In this document: one piece after another, positions 29,935-35,880 of the stretch
How the letters are laid out: the number at the start of each line of letters is the position of its first letter
How positions within the stretch are numbered: position 1 is the first letter of the stretch
NCBI GenBank assembly: GCA_013388425.1
Contig: JACADV010000062.1
Span: forward strand, 1 to 35,880
Reading direction: 5' to 3'
DNA length: 35,880 nt
Origin: Thermoanaerobaculaceae bacterium
Lineage (GTDB): Bacteria; Acidobacteriota; Thermoanaerobaculia; Thermoanaerobaculales; Thermoanaerobaculaceae
Notes under the pieces: generated by a model
What the model saw: only the letters and a program-made list of their open reading frames with translations
Database searches by the model: none
Told to the model about the DNA's origin: nothing
Position numbers and translations under genes: made by a program

Positions 29935-32259
29935 CTACCGCGCCAGCTCGACGAGCCGCGCGGCCAGGGCATCCTTGGCACCGAGGGTGGTGTTGAGCAG
30001 CACCACCCTGGTGGCCGCAAACAGCCGCTCGTGCTGGGCGCGCAGGAAGTCCTCGCGGGCCGAGTCGAGCCCGGCCAGGTGCGGGTTCAGAAAGGGAACC
30101 GGCTTCCCCTGCGCCCCCGGCAGCGTCCCCGAGGCGAGGAGGCGGGCCGCCTCGCGCGGCTGCAGCTCCTGCACCAGGGGGAGGACGGGATCGGCCGCCA
30201 GGAACACCGAGACGCGCGGCACGGTGCGGCGCACGTGGCGTCGGCCCCCACCCAGCCAGTACGGGTCGAACATGATGCGGCCTTTCGTGGAGGCTTCCAG
30301 GCAGGCAGACGCCCCGCGGTCCAAGGGGCAAGTATCGTCGGGGTGATCCACGTGGCAGGCCACCCGGTCGGTGACGATGTTCTCGAGCTTGGAGCGCTCC
30401 AGCACCTTCTCGATCTCCCCCACGGCCCGCGCCCCCTTGGCCTTGAGGTACAGTTTGCGCTCCACAAGGTCCACCACCGGGGCAGCGGTCCCCCACCGCA
30501 CCAGCCCCGCGTCAGCAGCTACCAGCCGCACGCCGTCCCGCTGCAGCGCCTGCGCCAGCAAGCTCGTGCGCCCTGAACCCGGACCGCCCCACACCAGCAC
30601 GCCGGCCCCGTCCACGTCCAGCACCGCACAGTGCACCATCAGCGCCCCTGAGGCACGGGCTGCCCCTTCGGCTGCAAGCTGCAACGCCAGCGAACGCACC
30701 TGGCCGTAGAAGGCGGTGTTGAAGAGGAAGCCGCTGGAGGTTTCCAAGCTCACGAAGGCGCAGGCTTCCCGCCCCGGCACGTCCTTCACGGCGTAGAGCA
30801 CCGCGTGGGGTTCCAGCTCCCCCTCCAGCGGGGCCGGGTAGAAGTTTTCCTGGAAGAAGTCCGCCAGGTGGGGCGAGGAGGTGCGTAGCTGCACCACCGC
30901 CCCAGCAATGGCGGCGTTCCACTCGAAGTACGAGTCGGCCGGCAGGTGGCGCTCGCACTCGGCCAGGAGCTCGTTGCGCGTGGCCAGATCCGTCACGCGT
31001 CGGGTCTCCACGTAGTTGCTCACCTTGGTGACCACGTTGGCCAGGGCGCGTGGCCGTAGGCGTCGAGGCTCCTCCAGCCGCGCCAGCGCCTGGGCGATGC
31101 GGCGACACCCCTCCTCGATGCGCTCCAGCGAGGTGGCAAAGGAGATGCGGACGTGGGCGTCGGTGCCGAACGCCTCGCCGGGCACCACCGCCACGTGCGC
31201 TTCCTTGAGCAGGTAGTAGGCCAGGCCGTACGTGTTGCGGATGGGTGCCCCGGCGTACTCCTTGTCCAGGTACGCGGAGACGTTGGGCATGACGTAGAAG
31301 GCGCCGGGTGGCTGGGCACAGGAAATGCCCGGGATGGCGCGCAGACGGTACACCACGGCGTTGCGGCGCCGCTCGAACTCCTGGCGCATCCGCTCCACCT
31401 CCATGCTGCACTCCTTGAGCGCCGTGACGGCAGCCTTCTGCACGAAGGAGGTGGCGTTGGAGGTGTTGTGGGACTGCACCTTGGAACAGGCAGCGATGAT
31501 CTCCCGCGGGCCGGCGGCGTAGCCGAGCCGCCAGCCGGTCATGGAGAACGCCTTGGAGAAACCGTTGACCACCACCGTGAGCTTCTTGATCGCTTCGCCC
31601 AGGGAGGCGATGGAGACGAAGCGTCGCCCGTCGTAGAGGAGCTTCTCGTAGATCTCGTCGGCGATCACCACCGTCTGCTCGCGCACACAGATGGCCGCGA
31701 TCTCCTCCAGCTCTTCGCGCGTGTAGCAGGCACCGGTGGGGTTGCAGGGGTAGTTGAGCACGAGTGCCTTGGTGTTGGGGGTGATGGCTGCGGCCAAATC
31801 ACGGGGGTGCAGCTTGAACCCCTCCTCCTCGCGGGTGCGGATGAACACCGGGTTGGCGCCGCAGACCTTTACCTGGTCGGGGTAGGAGACCCAGTAGGGG
31901 GCCGGGATGAGGATGTCATCCCCAGGCTCGAAGAGACTCATCGCCAGGTTGAAGAGGGAGTTCTTGGCCCCCGTCGAGACGATGACCTCGTCTGGCGTGT
32001 AGTGGAGCCCGTTCTCGCGCTCCAGTTTCTCGCAGATCGCCCGCTTGAGCTCGACGATGCCGTCGTTGGCGGTGTACTTGGTGAAGTCCGCGTCCAGGGC
32101 CGCCTTGGCCGCCCGCTTCACCGCTTCCGGCGTGGGGAAGTCTGGCTCCCCCACCGAGAAATCCACCACGTCGATCCCCTGGGCCCGCATCTGCGCCGCC
32201 CGCGCGGAGATGCGCAGGGTTGGCGAGAGCATGATGCGATTGACCCGCTCGCTCAGCAT
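29935..32259 (-). CDS. Aspartate-aminotransferase-like domain fused to a divergent PEP-carboxykinase-like domain
   Basis: The 774-residue open frame holds two parts. Residues 1-395 are a complete class I aminotransferase of the AspAT Ib type: FSVGEPDFPTP (34-44), NPTG (173-176), DEIYE (201-205), PLP lysine Lys236 in GFSKAFSMTGWRLGY, and Arg371 in RISFA. Residues about 410-774 follow ATP-type PEPCK order: FYGQVRS (517-523) for YAGEIKK, MVHCA (541-545) for MHCSAN, P-loop GGPGSGRTS (558-566), AADAGLVRW (581-589), LENIVTD (625-631), VFLAAD (685-690) and VVLLNT (752-757). The P-loop Lys is Arg564, and the PEPCK metal Lys is lost, while His543 and Asp583 remain. The domain is also shorter than PEPCK, so it may be regulatory or an HprK-like kinase. 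GGGGAGGG precedes the ATG. Confidence 0.8.
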   Translation of the reverse strand: MLSERVNRIMLSPTLRISARAAQMRAQGIDVVDFSVGEPDFPTPEAVKRAAKAALDADFTKYTANDGIVELKRAICEKLERENGLHYTPDEVIVSTGAKNSLFNLAMSLFEPGDDILIPAPYWVSYPDQVKVCGANPVFIRTREEEGFKLHPRDLAAAITPNTKALVLNYPCNPTGACYTREELEEIAAICVREQTVVIADEIYEKLLYDGRRFVSIASLGEAIKKLTVVVNGFSKAFSMTGWRLGYAAGPREIIAACSKVQSHNTSNATSFVQKAAVTALKECSMEVERMRQEFERRRNAVVYRLRAIPGISCAQPPGAFYVMPNVSAYLDKEYAGAPIRNTYGLAYYLLKEAHVAVVPGEAFGTDAHVRISFATSLERIEEGCRRIAQALARLEEPRRLRPRALANVVTKVSNYVETRRVTDLATRNELLAECERHLPADSYFEWNAAIAGAVVQLRTSSPHLADFFQENFYPAPLEGELEPHAVLYAVKDVPGREACAFVSLETSSGFLFNTAFYGQVRSLALQLAAEGAARASGALMVHCAVLDVDGAGVLVWGGPGSGRTSLLAQALQRDGVRLVAADAGLVRWGTAAPVVDLVERKLYLKAKGARAVGEIEKVLERSKLENIVTDRVACHVDHPDDTCPLDRGASACLEASTKGRIMFDPYWLGGGRRHVRRTVPRVSVFLAADPVLPLVQELQPREAARLLASGTLPGAQGKPVPFLNPHLAGLDSAREDFLRAQHERLFAATRVVLLNTTLGAKDALAARLVELAR

Positions 32260-32343
32260 GCGCCCTCCCCAGCCGCCCCGATCGATGGGAAAACGACTCT
32301 GGTTTCCAAGCGGCGGTGCCCTGGCTGGTGGCTCGGGCCGCCG

Positions 32344-33717
32344 CTACTCACTCGGGTTCTCCCGGCGCCGCAACAGGTCGGCCAGCTTGAGCCCGGTGAG
32401 CTCCTCCACCACGCCCGGGAGCTGGCCCACCACCTTGGCCACCTGGCCGGTGAGCTTGGAGGTGCCCTCCGCATCCCCCACCATGACGATCCGCTCCACC
32501 TTGGAGAGCGGTTCCGACACGGCGCGGGCAAGTTCCGGGAGCTGTTTGATCACCATCTCGGCCAGCGCCGCGTCGGTGTACTCCTTCCACGCGGCTGCCT
32601 TCACCCGCATCGCCTCCGCCTCGGCCCGCCCCTTGGCCGCCTCGGCCTCCGCCTCGGCCGTACCCAGGAGCTTGATCCCGGCCGCCTTGCCCTTGGCCTC
32701 CAGCTCCTTGCGGTATGCGTCCGCCTCGGCTTCCAGCTTGGCCTGGTAGTGCATGGCCTCCGCCGGCCGCTTCACCGTGGCCTCCAGTTCCTTCTCGCGG
32801 CGAGCAATCTCCAGCTCCTCCACCCGGGCGGCAAGCTCCTTCTCCGCCAAGCGCACGGCAAACTCCTGGCGCTTGATCTCCTCGGCCAGCTTGGCGCGCT
32901 GCAGGTCGTAGGCGGCATCGGCCTCGGCGCGCTTCACGTTCAACGCCGCCTGGAAGGTGGCCCGCTGCACCTCGAAGTCGCGGGTTGCCTCCGCCAGCTC
33001 CGCCTCCGCCTTCAGGCGGGCAATGTCCCCCTCCTTGCGGTACTCGGCCGCGTGAATGGCGGCGTCCCGGTCCGCCTCCGCCTGGGCCAGCGCTGCATCG
33101 CGCTTGACCTCGGCGATCCGCCGCGCCCCCAGCGCCTGCAGGTACCCCTGGGAATCGGAGATGTCCTTGAGGGAGAATGCCAAGAGTTCCAGGCCCAGGC
33201 GGGCAAAGTCCTCGGCCGCAGCCGAGCGGACCCGCTCGGCGAACCGGTCCCGCTCGGTGTAGATCTCTTCCACCGACATGGTGCCCAGGGCAGCGCGCAT
33301 GCGCCCCTCCAGGACCTCCTGGGCCACCGAGGTGATCCCCGACGAGCCGCGCGACAGAAAGTTCTCCACCGCCCGGTGGAGCAGCCCCTCCTCGCTGGCC
33401 ACCTTCACCTGGCCAAAGGCTTCCGCCGAAATGATCACCCCCTGGGCGGTGAGCACCTCCGGGCAGCGCACGGAAATGGAAAACACCTCCAGCGGCATCA
33501 CGTCCACCGTCTCGACGAAGGGGACCACGAACGTCCCGCCGCCCACCTGCAGGCGATACCCCACCGTGCGCTTGCGGCCGTCCGGGTCGGTGACCGTGGA
33601 GGTGCGCCCGGAGATCACCAGCACCTGGTTCGGTCCCACCTTGCGGTAGTTCACCGCCCACAGCACGAAGAGGAGGACGACGGCGGCCGCCGCAATGGCA
33701 AGGAAGACGAGCGACAT
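32344..33717 (-). CDS. Flotillin-family (SPFH/band 7) membrane protein
   Basis: The 457-residue protein starts with one membrane helix (about 4-22), followed by an SPFH domain (about 25-200) with YRKVGPNQVLVISGR and VVPFVETVDVMPLEVF. A long Ala/Glu/Lys-rich coiled coil (about 205-365) rich in EAE repeats follows. The C-terminus (about 370-457) includes YTDAALAEMVIKQLPELA. This is the FloT/YqiK-like layout of proteins that scaffold membrane microdomains. The ATG at 33717 follows GGAGGAAG; the frame is open to 33900 but lacks support there. No NfeD-type partner is next to it. It lies 84 bases before the fusion gene on the same strand. Confidence 0.93.
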   Translation of the reverse strand: MSLVFLAIAAAAVVLLFVLWAVNYRKVGPNQVLVISGRTSTVTDPDGRKRTVGYRLQVGGGTFVVPFVETVDVMPLEVFSISVRCPEVLTAQGVIISAEAFGQVKVASEEGLLHRAVENFLSRGSSGITSVAQEVLEGRMRAALGTMSVEEIYTERDRFAERVRSAAAEDFARLGLELLAFSLKDISDSQGYLQALGARRIAEVKRDAALAQAEADRDAAIHAAEYRKEGDIARLKAEAELAEATRDFEVQRATFQAALNVKRAEADAAYDLQRAKLAEEIKRQEFAVRLAEKELAARVEELEIARREKELEATVKRPAEAMHYQAKLEAEADAYRKELEAKGKAAGIKLLGTAEAEAEAAKGRAEAEAMRVKAAAWKEYTDAALAEMVIKQLPELARAVSEPLSKVERIVMVGDAEGTSKLTGQVAKVVGQLPGVVEELTGLKLADLLRRRENPSE

Positions 33718-33752
33718 AACTTCCTCCCCCCCGCTCGCGCGGGGACCTGCGT

Positions 33753-33781
33753 ACGTTACGACAAGTTCCGCTCGCGTACAA
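33753..33781 (-). promoter_or_regulatory. Promoter of the flotillin gene
   Basis: On the minus strand TTGTAC (33781-33776) and TAACGT (33758-33753) are separated by 17 bases, 35 bases before the ATG. Both hexamers match the sigma-70 consensus only moderately. Confidence 0.4.
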
Positions 33782-33973
33782 GCGCCGGCCGCAGCGCCCG
33801 CACCCCGAGGGCTGCACGCCCCGGCGCCTGGCGCCTGCCTCTGGATCGCTTGCACTCCGTCACCCTGGTGGGGCTGGACGGCGAGGCAAGGTGGGCACAA
33901 TCCTGCCAGCGGGCCGCTCCCGCCTCGGGCAAGCCAAAGCTGAGGGAGCGACTGGCTCGAGCCGAAGCCGCAG

Positions 33974-35515
33974 TCAGGGCCTGGAGGCGGCGGCCGGCAG
34001 GGTCGCCGCCTCTGCCCTGGCCCGCTCCTTGGCCATGACGCTGTGGTAGCGGCTGTACGAGAAGTAGATCACGAACCCCACACCGAGCCAGATGAAGAGC
34101 CGCCACCAGTTCTCCACGGGCAGGGAGAACATAAGCAGCAGGCAGAAGAGGATGCCAAGGATGGGCGTAGCCAGGCCACCGGGCGCCTTGAAGGGGCGGT
34201 GCGCCTGTGGGTCGGCCACGCGCATGATGAGCACCGAGGTGCAGACGATGACGAAGGCGAGGAGCGTGCCAATGTTGGTGAGTTCGGCGAGGATGCGCAG
34301 CGGCAGGAAGCCGGCCAGCACGGACACGATGAGGCCGGTGAGGATGGTGGACTTCCAGGGGGTGCGGAACTTCGCGTGCACCGCACCGAAGAAGCGGGGC
34401 GGCAACATGCCGTCGCGGGCCATGGCCAGAAGCACCCGGGGCTGCGACAGCATCATCACCAGCAACACCGAGGTGATGCCGGCAAGCGCCCCCAGCGAAA
34501 TGAGGAACTGGGCCCAGGGCAGCCCCGCCTGGGCAAAGGCGTTGGACACCGGCGCATCGATGTCGATGCGGTCGTAGCGAACCATGCCGGTGAGCACGGC
34601 AGACACCGCAATGTAGAGCACCGTGCACAAGAGCAGCGAGGTCACGATGCCGATGGGCACGTCCCGCTGCGGGTTGCGAGCCTCCTCGGCGTGTGTGGAG
34701 ACGGAATCGAAGCCAATGTACGCAAAAAAGATGATCGCTGCCCCGGCGAGCATCCCCAGGGGGTGGCCGCCGGCGTCGGTCTGGCCGAACACCGTGTGGC
34801 CGAAGAAGGAGACACCGGAAAATCCAAACGGTGCAAAGGGTTTCCAGTTTTCCGGGTTGACGTAGAAGGCGCCGAGCCCAATCACCAGCAGCACCACCGC
34901 CAGCTTGATGGCCACCATCGTGGTGTTGAAGGTGGCGCTCTCGCGGATACCCTTCACCAGGATGGCAGTGATGATGAGGGCAATGAGGATCGCCGGCAGG
35001 TCCACCACCGCCCCGGTGGACACGAACCGCCCCAGCGAGGGGTCGTAGTCGAACGGCGCAAACCCCAAGCGGTGGGGGAGGTGGAGTCCGATGATGCTGC
35101 CAAAGTCCTGGAAGTAGTGCGACCAGCCGTGGGAAACCGTGGCCGAGGTCACCGTGTACTCCAGCACCAGGTCCCACCCGATGATCCAGGCGAACAGCTC
35201 GCCCATGGTGGCGTAGGCGTAGGTGTAGGCGGAGCCGGCCACCGGCGCCATCGAGGCAAACTCCGCGTAGCACAGCGCAGCAAAGATGCAGGCGATGCCG
35301 GACACCACGAAGGAGAGGATGAGGGCTGGGCCTGCCTTGTCGTGGGCGGCCTGGCCGGTGAGCACGAAGATGCCCGTGCCGATGATGGCGCCCACGCCCA
35401 GGCTGGACAGCTGGACAGGTCCCAGGACGCGCCGCAAGCGGTTGTCCCCCTTCATCTCCTCCAGCAACAGCGACAGGGGCTTGCGGGCAAAAAGCTGTTC
35501 TCGCAACGTGCTCAT
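33974..35515 (-). CDS. APC-family amino acid permease (cationic amino acid transporter type)
   Basis: The 513-residue membrane protein has about 12-14 hydrophobic helices. The substrate-binding motif VGAIIGTGIFVLTG lies in helix 1 and FFAYIGFDSVSTHAEEARNPQRD in the helix 6 region, both hallmarks of the APC superfamily and close to bacterial CAT-type transporters. The C-terminal PFKAPGG is also typical. The ATG at 35515 is used: the conserved part (LREQLFARKPL) follows directly and GGAGGGGG lies upstream. The frame reaches 35596 but the added residues do not look like the family. The amino acid carried is unknown. About 256 bases without a gene separate it from flotillin. Confidence 0.92.
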   Translation of the reverse strand: MSTLREQLFARKPLSLLLEEMKGDNRLRRVLGPVQLSSLGVGAIIGTGIFVLTGQAAHDKAGPALILSFVVSGIACIFAALCYAEFASMAPVAGSAYTYAYATMGELFAWIIGWDLVLEYTVTSATVSHGWSHYFQDFGSIIGLHLPHRLGFAPFDYDPSLGRFVSTGAVVDLPAILIALIITAILVKGIRESATFNTTMVAIKLAVVLLVIGLGAFYVNPENWKPFAPFGFSGVSFFGHTVFGQTDAGGHPLGMLAGAAIIFFAYIGFDSVSTHAEEARNPQRDVPIGIVTSLLLCTVLYIAVSAVLTGMVRYDRIDIDAPVSNAFAQAGLPWAQFLISLGALAGITSVLLVMMLSQPRVLLAMARDGMLPPRFFGAVHAKFRTPWKSTILTGLIVSVLAGFLPLRILAELTNIGTLLAFVIVCTSVLIMRVADPQAHRPFKAPGGLATPILGILFCLLLMFSLPVENWWRLFIWLGVGFVIYFSYSRYHSVMAKERARAEAATLPAAASRP

Positions 35516-35716
35516 GATCGGTCCCCCTCCTCCCTCTGCCATCTCGGCGCACGGCTTCGCCGCGCGAGGAACGCCTCCGCCAAGGCGGCTCATCATAGAC
35601 GATCCCGAGCCTCGCCGGGCCCGTGATAACCCCCTCCCAGTCGTCCCGGCGCGATACCCTGTATCATGCCCACTCCGGCGGGGCGGCTCGACCGCCGGGA
35701 GGAGCAGTGGAGCAAG

Positions 35717-35880
35717 ATGAGACCGATGGCACTCCTCGTGTTGGCCCCTGCCGCAGCGGCGGCTCTCGTGGCTACCGCCTGCCGCAGCGTATCGGAGCCT
35801 GCGCCACCCGCAGCCGGCGCTGCACCTCCCCCCGTGGCAGCAACGCCTACCCCACCCCCACCCACGCCCACCCCCACCCC
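35717..35880 (+). CDS. N-terminus of a predicted lipoprotein (partial)
   Basis: The ATG at 35717 opens a frame that runs off the window. It encodes a short signal peptide (MRPMALLVLAPAAAAALVATAC) with a possible lipobox, ATAC, ending at Cys22. A low-complexity, Pro- and Thr-rich stretch follows (AATPTPPPPTPTPT), like the flexible tether of a surface or periplasmic lipoprotein. GGAG lies four bases before the start and GGAGGAG further upstream. A -10-like TATCAT or TACCCT lies near 35655-35670. The gene is divergent from the permease. Without the rest, the function cannot be judged. Confidence 0.6.
   Translation, partial: MRPMALLVLAPAAAAALVATACRSVSEPAPPAAGAAPPPVAATPTPPPPTPTPT

Noticed and set aside
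29935-31060. Separate HPr kinase gene instead of a fusion
   Set aside because: The frame is continuous with the aminotransferase, no internal start with a ribosome-binding site was seen near the domain border, and the motif order fits PEPCK better than HprK.
31153-34038. Plus-strand open frame of 961 codons
   Set aside because: It lies antisense to the fusion gene and flotillin, both of which have clear motifs; its translation has no recognisable domain.

Overview
The window comes from a high-GC bacterium with densely packed genes, frequent GTG starts and many 1-4 base start/stop overlaps. It holds a complete AprBA-QmoABC cluster plus Sat, which points to an anaerobe with dissimilatory sulfate/APS metabolism. 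The full QmoABC set and the Desulfobacterota-like AprA and Sat favour the reductive direction, but no dsr genes lie in the window, so direction is an inference. The other genes suit a heterotroph living on peptides and amino acids. An acidobacterial relative (for example Thermoanaerobaculia) is a plausible host, but that is only a guess from gene content and base composition.

Layout. 1-8.5 kb is housekeeping: an RNase J-like gene cut by the window edge, rsmA, thioredoxin, an alpha/beta hydrolase, a K+ channel with RCK domains, an FAH-family enzyme, an FHA-GAF-PP2C phosphatase, a metallophosphoesterase and sppA. 8.5-17.2 kb is the sulfur operon: aprB, aprA, a 122-residue zinc-ribbon protein, a YkgJ-type cysteine-cluster protein, qmoA, qmoB and qmoC. 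A strong hairpin follows aprA and another follows qmoC. pepF (17.3-19.2 kb, minus strand) separates this operon from sat. A 945-base non-coding stretch before sat carries two exact 39-bp tandem repeats, a MITE-like inverted-repeat element, an operator-like palindrome and a structured leader. sat ends at a textbook terminator.

21.5-25.4 kb holds queA, a nucleotidyltransferase with a small overlapping partner, an isoprenylcysteine-methyltransferase-like membrane protein, a small kinase and a DUF1232 protein. 25.4-29.0 kb is a tightly coupled 5-oxoprolinase operon (pxpB-pxpA-pxpC) ending in an MFS transporter. After mntP comes the most unusual gene: an aspartate-aminotransferase-like domain fused in frame to a divergent PEP-carboxykinase-like (HprK/PEPCK superfamily) domain. 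A flotillin-like protein, a cationic amino acid permease and the start of a lipoprotein close the window.

Together, Sat activates sulfate to APS, AprBA reduces APS to sulfite, and QmoABC connects AprBA to the quinone pool. Secreted PepF, the permease, the 5-oxoprolinase operon and the aminotransferase fusion could supply carbon and reductant from peptides, glutamate-type compounds and aspartate. All assignments rest on reading motifs by eye; no database search was run.
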